Positions 23,160 through 37,680 are shown, numbered from the stretch's first letter. The stretch: DNA of 64,000 nt from Kalaharituber pfeilii (GCA_015179045.1 WHUZ01000025.1:434001-498000), one strand, 5' to 3'. Notes: generated from the sequence alone by a model not told the origin. A program made the numbers and translations.

Positions 23160-26100
23160 ATGCCCCCGCCGCGTGAGACCCCATCCTCGTCCGAAATGGA
23201 TGATCTTATCTTCGAATACTCCTCCCTTTCCTTCCTTCCTGGGCTCAAAGACGAGCAGAAAGACGAGGCATCTTTTGCTGAGGTGCGAGGTAAGCATGAA
23301 GAACGAACAATCCCCTCCCATCAAAACCGCAAGAATCTTTCACGCATGGTGGTTAACGCCAATGGGCTATCTATGTACGTCGTATGGTAACACTCTGACG
23401 ATTCAATGTGGAACAGACCTCGATCCCTCCACCCTAAATTATATAGTCGACCACCTCTTCCTTCCGCCTCGTCTCCCCCAATCTGACGTCGACAATACGC
23501 CCACCAATGACCTCCATGTGCTATTTTTCGTCCGAGATGTTGTTTCCCAATTCCATTCCAACCAAGTGTCTGCGGAACCTAGTCAGCAGATGCAGCATGT
23601 GGTCAAAATGTTGAAGGTTATGACAACACTGCATGGCTTGGGGCATCCGGGACAGGAGGCATTGATGCAAGCGTTTCAGGGGATGCAAGAGGGCGGTTAG
23701 TCTTTTTCCGATATATTTCCTTCATAGTTTCCCAAATCCATATCTATAACCCGCTAATCTGTACTGTTGATTGCCGGAAAATGGTGACACAGATATCATT
23801 CCAATTTACATCGTCATTCACAATGCTGCTCTCATTATCGAACACTGTGGGTCCACTGTCACTGTTTCAAGCTTTGAGATTTCTCCCCGGAACACGGATG
23901 TCCTTGCCTCCCCATGCCGCCTTCGATGCTCCTACCCGGACACTATGGTGTCCATCTCCACCGCAACTTTTCACTCGCCCTACTTCCTCGAACAACTCAC
24001 GACCCTCCTCTCCGCGATGAGTGTCGAATTGCCTACCGACCGTCCCATTCCAAAGAGCGCCCAAGCCGATGCTAAGGACACTGAGGTCATAGACAGCAAC
24101 GCACCAATTTATATTACAGAGTTTCTTACAGGCCTATTGCGTGGGATAGGGAAAGGGGTAGACCTAGGTTCTGAAGGTGGAAGGCGGATCTGCAAGCGCA
24201 TTGCCGACGAGGTGTTGTTGCAGAATGCTCGTCTGCCCTGGCGTCGCTCTCCTATCTGGTTGGTCATCCGGGTCGCCCTTCAAACCAGCCTGGTCAATAC
24301 CACCCCTAGCATCTCTGAGGTCGAACGGCACCGAGATTACAAGCTCCTTATGCTTTATATTCTGACCCGAGTACTTCATGGAGCAATTCAGGTTAGCGAT
24401 ATGCCCAATGAGAAGCTCAGCCACATGTGCCGGAAGCTCAGCCGTCGGGCTGCAAAATTGGAAGTGGATGGTTGGGCCATCCCGAGTCCGTTGCTGAACA
24501 TTGTGAGCGAGACCATCAAGAGCGCGGGGGGCGTGCTTGCCCATCGATTTGCAGAGGTACAGGCCCAGGTAGTGAGGAAGTTGGAATGGCCGCCTGCAGA
24601 GGGACTGAATGTGACCCGGGATACAGAGGTGACGATGGTCAAAAGCAGGGAATACCTTAGGAATGTCTTGAAGGAACATCACGCAGGGTCTTCAGTATCA
24701 CATCCCGCTGTATTTAGCGCAAGTCACCCCAGAAGGATTTATCATGATTCGCAAGTGTCCCCTATCTACATCACGAAGCTTCTTGGTTCCTCTGATTCGG
24801 CGGACCGCAGTATTGTCCTCAAGGACATTGAGTCTTGGGTAGAAAAATCATTGGATAACTTCATTACTGCAAACATCGATCAACAATCTGCTTGCAGGGA
24901 GCTTTATATCCTCCTTATCGCCTACCGCAATGCGGCAGTATCCGAATACAACAACAGTCCGGTCGACAGATCCCTCATGCTTCTTACAATCCTTGAAATG
25001 TGGATCGCCATCGATCAAATCACAACGTCTACAATTCCGCTCCTCCATAATTACCCCTGCGAAATCGACGTAACCTTTCTCTCGCTCCTCCTTCTCCCAA
25101 CTGAAGCCCAGCTCAAGCGGCTTCATAAAATCGAGGCCTACATACGAACTAGGCAATCCCACTGCACTGGTCCTAGCACGTTCGAGGATGGTGCAAAAAT
25201 CACGCCACAGAGTTTCCACGTGCGATATTTTGACCAGTCCGATTTGCATCAGAACCTCCGTGATACAATTATCAAGCAGGCCGAAAGCGATAAGGATAAG
25301 AAGATTGCTGAGTTTGAAGATCTGAAAAGGAAATACAATGGCCTCAAGGAACGTGCTAAGGACATGCCTTGTGAGTGCGTTTACGAGACAGATTCTAAAC
25401 TTGTGAAAACTTGTACGCGATGTGAGCTCAGGTCCAACGCTAATAAATGCATGGATCGTGTTGGGGGCATGTCGTGCGAGTGTATTCGCAATGCGGAGGG
25501 GCTACTTATGGACCGCTGTACACGATGTCAGCTCACAATGAAAGCTGATGACCTCATGACAGAAGCTGACTCGAGATCGTGCGAATGCGTTTATTCTACC
25601 AGATTGAAACCTATCACCCTATGTTCACGATGTGAGGCCACGTCCAACGCCAGCTCCTTGGAGATTATGGTGCATGAGTGGCCACTGCCCCGAACCGAGT
25701 TAGAAATCAAAGCCGTGGTCATTGAACTTAGCCTTCCTGCTGCCTTTGCGGCATGGCGAGACGCAACCTACGATGTACTAGTCAACGTCCTTGCACCTCT
25801 CTCGAAACTATACGATAACAGTTCCACTTACCCGTTGTCCGGCTACAAAGCTCTTGCAAAGTACTTTAAAAACGAAGCCCAACAGCTATTTTGGTTGTCC
25901 AGTGCAAACATAGCTTGCCAGACTAGGAAAATCTCGAACGTGTTATCCGAGGCAGATTATCTAGTTCCAAGTAGGATGAAATATCGGTTAGCGACAAAAG
26001 AACACGGGTGCGCTGTGTGGATCACTGACCAGCTGACGCGGGCAGCAAACCAGCGGATGCGGAGCGTCCAAAAAATGTGCACATTCCAGTTGCCGAAGTC

Positions 26101-29100
26101 TAGCAATGAGCTTCAGTATGCCCTTGATTCGACAGATCACACGTCAAATTACTCCATTGGCCATCAGTGGAAATGTCCAGCTGGATGGTCATTGCATGAG
26201 TACTATGCTTTCACGACGCTGCGCGCAGGGTTCAGGCTCCAATGGCTCAATATCCTTCGCGAGGTCAGAGCTGGGAACCTCCGCCTCAACCGGTTTGAGA
26301 CGGGCCTTCTTTTTACGCAAACAATCTGGCAAGCAGGGCCACTAGGTACTTCAGAGACTGGTGCGCGGGAGACCCATGAAAATCTTCATGATGCCAACTT
26401 CTGCCATCTTTTGCTGAATGCACTGGAAGATTGCTTGACCGTTCTAAAGGAGAATTGGCTACAGCACTTGTCCATGCAAATACTTATCTCCATTGGTGCA
26501 CGCATACTCTCCTTAGCCCGCTCTGAGCAAATCAAATCACAAGCTGCGCAGTTTCTAAGGACATCCAGGCATGTATGCATAGGCTGGATGCGAGACCTCT
26601 TAACCCGTTTCTATGACTCCGAAAATGATGAAAGGGCACAGAAATGGCAAAGGCTAGCTCTGGCAATGGCGGCGACATGTCGGCTTACTTTCAACGTGGA
26701 CCTACGCGATCTCAATGCCGTATTCAATACCCAAGAGGACATAGCGGACTTCATTGAGTGTGCAGTATGCATCGGTCTTACTGCCCCTCCGAATATCAGA
26801 GAACATGAATTTTCACTTCTGCTTGCCCGAGACGCGAGGTTGGCCCATGGAATGGAGGCCCACCTACGTGAACTTGTTTCTAGGAACAGTCAATGCTTCC
26901 ATGCCGCAATTCTCAGGATCAGGCCGAAATACGTTCCCGGAAGACAGTGGGAAGTGTTGAAAGCTCCGAATGACAGATGGATAATGACTACGACAAGCGA
27001 TGGCGAGCCGAGGTGTGTCCACTACAATCTATTGGAAGGAACGTTGCTTGTGGATGGATTGTGTTTGGGGAAGTTGCCGAAGGATTACATGAACTCTATG
27101 TTATATTGTAGGTTGTTTGAAAATGTAAGCGGAACCTTGGAATTTATGTTTAAGTTGAATATTATATGTGTGGCTGACTTTTTTCAAGCGGACTTTTCAA
27201 GTAGTCAGAACGCGCATGCTCGGAATGGAATTTGAGACAGTTCATCCTGTCTGTGCCGCGGACGCGGAACTCAAGGTAGCACGCCCTGACGGTGTTATGT
27301 TGGTATAAAGCTCAAGTCTGTAATTTTAGGTATACTTTGCAATGCGCAACAAGCAGTTGATTATTCGAACCAAAAAAGGATGCACCGTCCATGAAATCAT
27401 CCCGCATGGCGAACTCACTGATGACTTTCCAGTCACCATGTTGAATTCATATGCTCACTTCTTGAACCTAAACGAACAAACACTGGAGTTCCGGCCAATA
27501 AAGGAGGGGAAATCGCTATGGACTCCTTCACGTGAGAACTGGGTCGTTACTATCTCTAGGTGGACTGATTCATGGCTTGCACAAGGACGACGTACCATAT
27601 CTGGGGATGAGACCACATTAATCGACTTTCGCAGCCCAACGCACAAAGCCATAGGAGCGATCTTCCACTCAATTGAAAAGGAAACACGCATCGAGGTCAC
27701 CGTTTCCATGAACAATAAAGTTAGTGTGAATTTACCCCGGTACCAACTTGCGTTCGACATCGATGGCAGCCAGTCTTTGGAGGCCCAAATAGCCTGCCGC
27801 AATTTCCCAGGCACGGTAATTGATGTCCGACCCAAGGTTGGTCAAGATATGAGAACTCTGTATGGGCTCGAGACTTACCTTGTTCTCCGAGAAGCTGGGT
27901 CTCAACTCTGTAATACTGCGAGAACTGTCATTATCCCGCATGGAAATGTACGTTATAAACGTAGGGAGCACCATACCTCTGTTTGGATCGATACTGAAAC
28001 TGATGATAATGCGCAAACGGTAACCTATCACTTGTATACCGTTGACACTCTGCTGGGGCGTCTCGTTCCCAACGGGAGCATGAAAAGCCGCCTGTATAAA
28101 GCCTATCTCCACGCTTTGACCTCATATTGTCTACCGGACCCTCTCACTGGATTAACAGGAACCGAGCAAGCTCTGGACGATCTTCGCTCTGCCAGTTCAT
28201 GGTCCTTCCAAACCTTAGACACCGACGAAATTACACTTCTCATCCAGATCTTCAGGTTGACCCCCGTACGAATGTACTCTCCTAAACGCTCCGGGTCTGA
28301 GCAAATCATTGCTGCGCAAGCAATTGAGTGGCAGGAGGGCTTACCTTCCTTCTGCCAGCACGGGGAGTTCTACTCCATTATCAAATCGATCCGGCACTAC
28401 TGGAAAAGAACGGCTGTGTTTCAGCAAGTGCACTCCCCGTTTTTGGACGACAGACGTTTTGTTGACAGAAGCAATGACAATCTGCAAAAACGGGCCTCAA
28501 TCAGAGAGGGCGCATATCAGCCAATACAGTATGGGGGTAGCCTCCATTCACGCCACGTAGACCGAAGCTACCAGTCACGGAGTCTCAGTGGCCAGGACTT
28601 AGAATCGAGGGTATGTCGCATCTCGAGGCTTACATATGAATGGACCGCCAATGTACAACCTACGCAGAGGCTACGCGAGATAATTGAAGGATGGGATAAG
28701 CTCACCACTAAAACTATATTTAAATCTGGATACAAACATTATTGGCATAGCAACTCTCCTGTCGAATATTGGTACCCGCTATATAATTTTTGTCGAAACT
28801 GTTCGCCGGAACGCGATAAGTATAGGATCCTTTTTGTTCTTTCCTCCTTAGCATATCGGGGAGAGGCCGAGATGCCAATGGAACTAATTGAGACCGTCCT
28901 TGCTTTTGCCACAAATCCCGTATTTGCAACCATCCCTCCACCAGGTATATCCGAAACAAAGAATATGTACTACTTCTCTTATGGTACTGAAGCCACCACG
29001 GAACAGATCCGACGAATAATAACTGGACACGTAGTTCAATTTCACGAAAGTCCACAAGGCAGGCGTCTGCGCTTAGAAAACGAGACTCAGGACGCATGGC

Positions 29101-32100
29101 GCGATCGTTGCAAAGGAGAGTATGACAGAGAGCTTAGCAGCCAGATTGAGAGAGCAGTTCATCACTACCATTCACAGTGGCCCTGTGCAACTGCTTCCCC
29201 CATCTCACCCTATTACCCCCTGCTAGAGCTCGAAAGCGCATTACCCGATCTCAATAGGTCGTTTCTAATGTGGTTTCATAACCGGGCATTCATGCAGCAC
29301 ATCGCAGCAGTACAAGCTGAACTCGACCAAATTAGGACTCGAAGCAGCTTGTTGAAGGGCGTAGAGCAATACAAACTCACTGCATTCTATCCCGACCTCT
29401 TAGAACTCAAACCCGTGAAGAGTATTCACGACCTTCTTGACGCAAAGGATCCATGGGTGGAATCTCATAGTTCTGCAACAGCGCTCCGGGTTCATGCAAG
29501 CAATCTACCACGGGGTACGAGTACGACACGAGACCCTCTGAGGGAGTTATTTACGCAATGCTCCAACATCAATGGGTTCCATCGACGCTACTCCGAGGAT
29601 CTGGTACGGAGCTGGGAGGCCCTCCGCATACAGGAGCAGTTTCTGGCACGTAAAAAACAAATCACAATACGGTCCCTCAAAGACGTGGAATCGCACGTGA
29701 AGCTTTGTGTGAAGGTGGTGCGTGATATGTTCAGCGAAATTGTAGCAGTGTTGAGTCCGGAGGATGGGGCAATAGAGGAATTACTTTACAGAACTGGGTT
29801 GCAGCCGAGGGTTACAGTAAGGAGTTTACTTGAGCAGTTGAGAATGCATAACCATCGCAATACCGAGCGGGCCGAGGGGTGGAAAGAGGTTCTTGTGTCC
29901 TTTGGAGAATCCATTACTTTGTATCAAAAAGCTCTTCGTCTTCATCATCATACACGACAAAATGGCTGGGTAGAATTTAGTAAGGAATGGGAAAATAAAG
30001 GTCGTGATGGTTGGAATCCGCTAGAGTATCCTGAATGGCTTCTTTTCGAGATTGAAAACGATATACTAATCAGGCCTGTGCAAGCGCAAATTGCAGCAGA
30101 GATGCTTTCACCTCATTCCGGGGAAAATACCGTGATGCAGCTGAATATGGGAGAGGGCAAGTCTTCCGTGATTGTGCCTATTATTGCTGCTGCGTTGGCG
30201 GACAGAAAGAAGTTGGTGAGGGTGGTAGTGCTCAAACCATTATGGAGTCAGATGTTCCAATTGCTGGTGCAGAAGCTGAGTGGGCTGTTGAATCGGCGAA
30301 TATACTATCTCCCTATTTCACGTCAAATCAAGTCTGTCCTCGACGATCATACAGTGCCGCTGATTATGGACCTATACAAGGAGTGCATGACTAATGGTGG
30401 TATTCTTCTTACGCAGCCAGAACATATCTTGTCGTTCAAATTGATAGGAATCGAAATGGCGGATCAAGGTGATACTAGAATGACTAGGGAGCTTCTAACG
30501 ACACAGCATTGGCTGGAACAGCATTCACGGGACATTCTCGACGAGAGCGACGAACTTTTGAATATCCGTTACCAGTTGATTTATACCATTGGACCGCCGC
30601 GGCCCCCACAGCTTAGCCCTGAACGCTGGATCATAATCCAGGAGATCTTCAGTCTCGTGCGAAAGCACATGTGCAACCTGAAGGAACGATATCCGCATGG
30701 CATGGAACTGATTGAACAGCGCAATGCACCCGGAAGTTTCCCTTTTTCGCGGCTATTAAAGCAGGAAACCGAAGTCGAGTTAATAAAAAGGATTGCAGCA
30801 GACATTACCACGGGCTCCTTGAAGACAGTGCCAATGAATTATTTTACAAATCAGGAGCGTGAATTGGTATTGAGATATATCAGTGAGAAGAATGTGGGAG
30901 AGGAGGAGCTATTGCAGTTGAAGGAAAGCTCACCGTTCTTCTTGTTGCTCAAAGGGTTCATTGCACATGGGATACTTGCTTTCGTTTTGCGTGAGAAGAG
31001 GTGGCGCGTGGACTACGGCCTCAGAGACGCACCCCATAAATCCAACCTGGCTGTGCCTTACCGCGGAAAGGACAGTCCTGTACCTCGCGCAGAGTTTAGT
31101 CACATAGACGTTACGATCGCCCTCACTTGCCTGTGCTATTACTACAAAGGACTTTCGCAGCCACAACTCCTCCTATGCTTCGACCGCCTGTACAAGTTGA
31201 CTGACCCGGACGCCGAATACCTTTCCTGGATCGCACAATGTAAGGAGTCCCTTCCAGTTACTCTGCGGCAGCTCAACGGAATTAACCTTGAGGACAATGA
31301 TCAATGGTCTCGCACGGTGTACCCCCTTCTCAAACTCAATAAAAGCGTCATTGATTTCTACCTTTCGGCACAAGTGTTTCCCCGGGAATGCAGGGAATTT
31401 CCCCGTAAGCTGATAAGTTCCAGCTGGGATTTGGCCGAGAAGAAGATGCATCCCACAACAGGATTTAGCGGGACGAACGACAATCGATATCTCTTCCCTT
31501 TGTCAATTGAGCAACTGGACCTGGAGGAACAAGCCCACACCAATGCGAAGGTACTCCGCTACCTTCTCCAGCCGGAGAATAATTTTTACACATGCATACG
31601 GACTGCAGAAGGCGAACGACTGCAGGCGAGCGTTTTGCTGCGGAGGCTTCTGGAGGTAGAGAGACCAATTCAGGTATTACTTGATGTGGGAGCGCAGGTG
31701 CTGGACATGAAGAATGAAGAAGTGGCGATACTCTGGTTAGATCTGGCAGAAAAACAAGGGTGGACTGCGGCCTTGTTCTTCAGTGACGATGATGAGCTCA
31801 TGGTAGTTGGAAAGGATAGGAGTGTGTACCCATATATCGCGTCACCGTATGTGAAAACTATTGGGGAATGCTTGGTATATTTGGATGAGGCCCATACAAG
31901 GGGCACAGATATCAAGTTGCCACCGAATAGCATAGCAGCAGTGACATTGGGGCCGAAACTGACCAAGGACAAGTTGGTGCAAGGTAAGTACTTAGGAGGC
32001 TTCTCTATCGAAGTTGCGATCCTGAAGGGACTGACTAAATTCTTTCTTCCCTAGCCTGCATGAGGATGAGGAAGCTTGGTCAACCTGAAGGCCAAACAGT

Positions 32101-33400
32101 ACGCTTTTTCGCTCCTCGTGAGGTCCATAACAAAATCCTCGAGCACTCCAACGGGGCCGACAATGGAACACCCATCGGGACGATAGACATTCTGTCCTGG
32201 GTTATTCACGAAACCTGCAAGCAAACCCAACGCAACGTCGCCCTCTGGGCATACCAAGGCATAAGCTACCAGACCCGTCAAAATGCATGGAGAAAATGCG
32301 CTGACGGTGGACTTATCACGCATGGCCTGTCTACAGCCTGGCAAGAGCAAGAGTCTAAAACCCTTGAGCAAATGTACAGCGGTTCTAATCGCCAGTGGGA
32401 CTCTGTCACGAAGATTATTGATCGGGCTCTTGCAAACACAGAACTACAGGCCCAATATGAGCAGTTAAAGGTTATCAAGTCCCGATGTGAGGAGTACCAA
32501 GCCCAATCACTCCAGGAAGGCTCTTTGCAAGAAGAGCAAGAACGTGAGGTCGCACGAGAGGTTGAACAGGAGGAAGATGTTGAACCACCTCCACTCGCCA
32601 AAACCCACGAACACAGCCTCGACCCCACCCTTTTGCATTTTATTAAAACTGGGGAGGCACCGCTGCCACCTGGTGAGCAAGGATCACCCTTCATCCTTCT
32701 TATCGACACACTAAAACGAACCTCCTTTAGCCAACTCATTGAACGGTGGCCCTGGGCACAGAATATCGTTGCTACTTTCGACTTCTCCCGCACAATACTG
32801 CTGGAAGGCGAGCCCAGCGCTGTAAGTGACTGGTATCTCCGCCCCATCACCTGGATAATGTCCAGTGCCCTTCTTCTCAGGGGGGGTCCTCCCGCCCTCT
32901 GCCTCCTCAGTCCCTTTGAGGTTAACGAACTCCTCCCAGTCATCCGTCACTCCAAATTCGTGAATCTACATATCTACTCACCGAAAGTTGAACGAGTGGC
33001 TTCTAGCTTGCAGGACCTCACGTACGCGGTGATACCACCCTTGCCGGAAGAGTGGAAAAACACATTCTCTCAGAGCGAAAAGTTGATGATCCAGGTGAAT
33101 CTATACGCAGGGCAGTTGTTTTTCGGAAACTATGAGACGTACCAGAGCACGTGTGGATTCTTGGGGATATTCTTGAGAGGTGAGAGTAACATATTACCGG
33201 AAGGGGTGAGGCCGGATGGGTTTCTGAGGAATTGGAGGAAGGATGGAGAGCAGGGTGAACAGGATGTGGCGTTTCAGAAGAGCCCGTTAAACTTTCTGAG
33301 GTGTCTGGTTACGGTGAGGAGGAAAGGACTTAAGTTTAATAAATCGCATGTGGGATTTTTGGTGCGTGGGAAAGAGCTTAGGAAGCAGGAGTGGGACTAA
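23160..33400 (+). CDS. DUF6606-DUF3638-DUF3645 giant protein, copy B (intact)
   Basis: Six exons, 23,160-23,289, 23,417-23,695, 23,793-27,124, 27,189-27,275, 27,330-31,983 and 32,055-33,400, give 9,828 nt (3,275 residues) without a break. Introns of 127, 97, 64, 54 and 71 bp have donors GTAAGC, GTTAGT, GTAAGC, GTAGCA and GTAAGT, and their phases all match. The start is the first ATG of exon 1; M13 is an alternative. The N-terminal part (NYIVDHLFLPPRLPQ) is the DUF6606 region. DUF3638 follows with a P-loop-like MGEGKSS (about 2,216-2,222) and DILDESDE (about 2,344-2,351), then DUF3645 with VYLDEAHTRGTD (about 2,792-2,803). The paired Walker-like motifs suggest an NTP-dependent activity. Databases sometimes label such proteins ubiquitinyl hydrolase, which the sequence does not prove. 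Residues about 663-760 contain three successive CxC...CxxC motifs. An acidic, glutamine-rich stretch lies near 32,500-32,600. Function is unknown. Confidence 0.93.
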
Positions 33401-33475
33401 AAGAATGGAGGATGAGAGATTTAACTAAGGGAATGGCAGTGTAAGTACGATAAAAGTGATAGCGTGCGGAAGAGG

Positions 33476-33542
33476 TTTTTTTTTTTTTTTTTTTTTTTTT
33501 TTCACGTGACCCCGCTTGCAGCTGTTCGCCATGGCAGGGCAT
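33476..33542 (-). mobile_element. Ultra-short retrotransposon tail, copy B, perfect 12-bp TSD
   Basis: A T run plus the reverse-complement tail (67 bp) lies between two perfect copies of gtgcggaagagg (33,464-33,475 and 33,543-33,554). It is the same insertion as 8,892-8,954, inherited through the duplication. Confidence 0.9.
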
Positions 33543-33554
33543 GTGCGGAAGAGG

Positions 33555-35987
33555 TTGAGGAAGGCGAGGACTAACAACTGGGAACGGGTGGGCTTCAACT
33601 ACAGATTCGAATAAGTGAACGCAGAACATATTTGAAGGAGGTTCTCAAGGTTCCATGATGGATAATAATGGTGATGATCCGTTCCGAGTATTTACGGGTA
33701 TTGATATCAGAGTCAAGAAGGGGAAAAAGGGGAGAAGAGCGTGCTTTCGGTTTCACTTTCCAGTCAGGTTATTTCTTCAGGACTACATCTATTAACTAGT
33801 CATATCTATAAAAACAATAAGGTGTGCGGTTGCTGCACTATCGCAGTAAAGCTATTATGAAGGGAATGGATAAAGTTACCATTAAGTTTATTGAGTAAGG
33901 AGTCGCAAGACGAGTAGGATTATATACATGGGAGGCATAGCATAGAATGACTATAGGACCATGACGAAATCCAAGGAGTCAGAAAGGTAGGAGTCATCTG
34001 TAGCAGAGCCGCAAAATAGTCATTACGGCGCGAATCATATGCAAATATCCTTGCGGAGATACTGGCGTGGGTGGGGGAAAGCGAGCAGGTCGTCTAGAAC
34101 AAATCATATTTTCAGTCACCTTGCCGCGTTAGTCTATTTTCTTCTCAACTTTCTGTTAATACATCTCCTTTGTTTTATCTCGTCATTGCCCCAGGGCGGC
34201 AAACGAGTAAAGATTTTTTTTAAAAACAAAAGAAATAAAAATAAAAAATCATATGCAGGGTAATAATCATGCATATGAGCGTAACGAAACAGTCATATAA
34301 ACAGTCATAGATAAGAAAAACTACAATTGAGTAACCCGCAACATGGGGGCTACAGATATAATGTTCCAACAATATCGTAATTAGTCGCGTGCAAGAAAGT
34401 ACTTTTGTTTAAGAAAGCGGAGAAGAATTTGAGTCAGCTCCCCAGGCTGACGACATGTACAAATCCCTTGTTTTAAGATAAGACCATATTGACCTCTCGG
34501 CCTATTTAAGGAAGTGCTCGCCTCAGAACGTAATGCTCACGGGAACCAGGCAGTTAAGAGCATGCAAAAAACGATAGCTAGGTTTCATCGAGTGTATCAT
34601 TTGCTTCTATGCAAGCATCTTCTATTGATTCCACTTTGTACGTTTGGCAATTAGATTTGACCCTCCAGAGAGTATCTATATACGACAAAGTACCGTGTAC
34701 AAGAACTGAAGGAAGCCTGTGGCTAAAGTAAACGGTGTAAGATAGATAGATAGTATCTACTACTGCCTTTCGATGGATCGGAGCGGTGAGAACTGGGGGA
34801 ACGAATGTACGACTAAATGTGAGTGCGAGTGCGAAAGCGCGGGTGCGAGAAGAGAAGAGATGCGATATAAGAATATCATCGGGCCCTACAACATGCCAAT
34901 CGGGGAATATAGTAGGTAGCTCTCTCTCATAGTAATATTCTTGAACAGCAAGAGACAACTGTGTACTTGGTTACTACAAGCTGGCTGTATATGCAGATAC
35001 TTGTTATTATTTGCTGTCGCTTTATCGAGAATTATATAGAGCTCGTTCCTAATATGTACTGTACAGAAGATATCTCAGAATTCACAGCTGTATGCAACGC
35101 TTGGACCTCTTGTGCCAAGGCTCGAGATACTCATCCTTGCTATCTCGAGATTCCTTCCATAGTTTTTTTTCCCATCAACGAAATTAAGCTTTTCATGAGA
35201 TTTTCTCACGTCTGTGTATGTGTGGGACTTTTGGTGCCCATGTCTGCATAGTGTGTTCATTCGTTCATTGAACTTACCTCTCATTAGTTAGCACAATGTG
35301 ACGCTTCGGGCCTAAGAGTCTTCCCGGCGTGAGAACATACAAAAAGTTTACTTTGTATTAATATTATTGAAGTAATAATCATTATATAGCATAGTCCATA
35401 TAGGCATAGGGCCAAAGCGTGATGAATACATAAAAGCAGTAACCTAAAAAGCATAAGAATGACAGGCATAATCCCAATGAGGGATTTAAGCGCTGTCCCA
35501 TAAAGTGTGTAAAATCGGAGATTATGATACAGGGAACCCGGTGGATTTTGTCCTTTAGAGCCCGAGGAAGTCGTAGGGAAATTAAATCGCGGAACGGTGC
35601 ACTATAGGGCGGGCGGGGGGGTATATTCTTATATAAAACTAAGTACAGGAAAGGCTCTAAGAGATGCAGAAAAGGTAAGGAGTAGAAAAGAGGTATAAAA
35701 TACGTTCAAGGAAGTACAGGAAACAGAGAAGATGTCTACAACTAAAGAGAATAAGATCCGGAAAAGTGCCAAGAGGATGACTTGGAGGAGAGAAAATCAG
35801 TAATTTCTCTGTCTATTGTTGGCATTCTTAGCTCTTCCTCTCGATGGGACGCTTCTCTTTATATGGGTACTTATGCTTACTCTTATAGGCCTAGTGCAAC
35901 AAGTGAAGTACTATATTGGGCAGTCCCTTGCGTTAAGCCTTCGCTCAAAATAAAGAATATATAGTGACTAAGCAGAAATCTTAGGAA
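33555..35987. other. Gene-free stretch, duplicated in copy A
   Basis: No gene is recognised. It is the counterpart of 8,967-11,757 without the hAT-like element, whose empty target site is at about 34,562-34,577. Confidence 0.55.
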
Positions 35988-35989
35988 TA

Positions 35990-36849
35990 CTGTGTTTCAC
36001 CACAACCCGACGCACACCACGTCCCGACGCACGTTTTACACCAAAACTGACCGCACGCGACAACATATATCTCAACCACCAGAATAGACTTTTGTATGCG
36101 ATCTTCAGGAGAAATAAATAAAGGGTTATTCTTCACCTTTTATCCCTCTATTTGCACTGAAAAGACATTGTGGTTGAATAATGGCACTATGGGTTTTTCA
36201 TTGATGTCTTGGCATGCAGTTATATGGAATTCCCATACAAAGTGAACTGGAGGGTAGAATGCACAACTTCCCTTCAACGCTCACCGTAATGGCTATAGAA
36301 TTGTGGCTAGAGAGTCTCCCCAATAGATCTCTTGTCAATTAGTGCTTCAATTGACTTAATGTTGTTTAATGCCTAATTTATACATCAAATTGCCATTTCA
36401 GGTAGTTTTCCTATACAATTATTGCATACAGTTTCTATGAGAAAATGAATTTTGTGAATAACTCCACCACTTCTTGGGAAGGTTTCTTGATGTGCTTCTT
36501 ACTTCTTTGATTAAGATAAAATATTGATATTCAAGTGTCCTACTACTTTTATCAATTTTACTTCAGGTGTGATAAGTGGAATTCAATACTGGTGACATCA
36601 CAGCGAAAAATATATGCCAAGCCTATGCCAATTTATGGTAAGAATTTCATGAATCATAAATCCCTTCAAAGCAACATATCTGAAGAAGCCAAGGTGTGGA
36701 ATATGAAGAATAACCCTTTATTTATTTCCCCTGAAGAGCGCATACAAAATTCTATTCTGGTGGTTGAGATATACGTTGTCGCGCGCGGTCAGTTTTGGTG
36801 TAAAACGTGCGTCGGGACGTGGTGTGCGTCGGGTTGTGGTGAAACACAG
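35990..36849. mobile_element. 860-bp TIR element with TA target duplication (Tc1/mariner-type MITE)
   Basis: The insertion is present only in copy B; the empty site in copy A reads ttaggaatatgcc. It begins CTGTGTTTCACCACAACCCG and ends with the inverted form. Terminal inverted repeats are about 146 bp long (35,990-36,135 and about 36,704-36,849) with only a few mismatches. It is flanked by TA on both sides (35,988-35,989 and 36,850-36,851). The roughly 570-bp core encodes no recognisable transposase; the longest ORF (36,535-36,945) runs out through the TIR. The TA duplication points to Tc1/mariner-type mobilisation by a transposase elsewhere. Confidence 0.92.
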
Positions 36850-36934
36850 TATGCCTTATATCAAATATATGCTTATTTTGTATGCGGGGCGGGAAGGGGA
36901 GGATACAATCTTATATCAAAGATATTCTTATGTC

Positions 36935-37680
36935 GGACATCCTAGTCTCGAGAGTCTACTGGAAGTACTACGGCTTAAGCTCCTCTGGTGACCCACCTCA
37001 TCAACTCTACCAGAAGGTCTGGTCCGTCCTCCTGAGATGTCGGCAGTCCTGTTATCGCCCCCAATCCCCGCAGCCATCTCTTCTTCCATACCTCGCGTCC
37101 ACCAAATGTGCGTCATTGCCTCTTCCTCCCCTGCACCAGCGCATTCTGGACTCTCTCCTTTCCTATCTTAAACCTTCATGCCCTCAGGCCCTTTCCTCCC
37201 CCAGTGCGCTTGTCATGCATTCTAATCTCTGAAGTGGTCTGTAGTTTAATAAACCCAGCGTGTTTCTCTCTTCAGCTCTGCGCTGCCTGACCACCATTCT
37301 TATGCCAGCCGCTGTGACCACTTCTTCTAGGTACGGGATAAGTGTGCCAATCCGGGCAACCTTTGCTGCACCCTAGTTGCCCTCTAGGCCTCTGCGCACT
37401 TTCACCCACATTACAGCCACATCCGTTAGGCCCCGTGCCGCCCTCCTCTCCCACGCTTCCTGGCATAGCGAGCCAGCCTCTTCCGGGGTAGGTTGTCCTT
37501 CCACTATCTTGTTTTGAGCCTTTCAGCTGCCACTTGGGAATCTGTGATAATTAGTAACTCCTCTTCTCCCTCCCCTTCCAATGGCTTCGCTATTACAATA
37601 AGCTCCGCATCGCTAACTGTTGAACACTCCCCCAGATAGAAGCATTCAGCCCTCCCCCTCTTCCAGTATCCTGCCACCCC
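36935..37680 (-). mobile_element. Non-LTR retrotransposon ORF2 C-terminal remnant (copy B)
   Basis: This is the counterpart of 11,850-12,572. Coding capacity is destroyed by stops and frameshifts. Confidence 0.55.
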
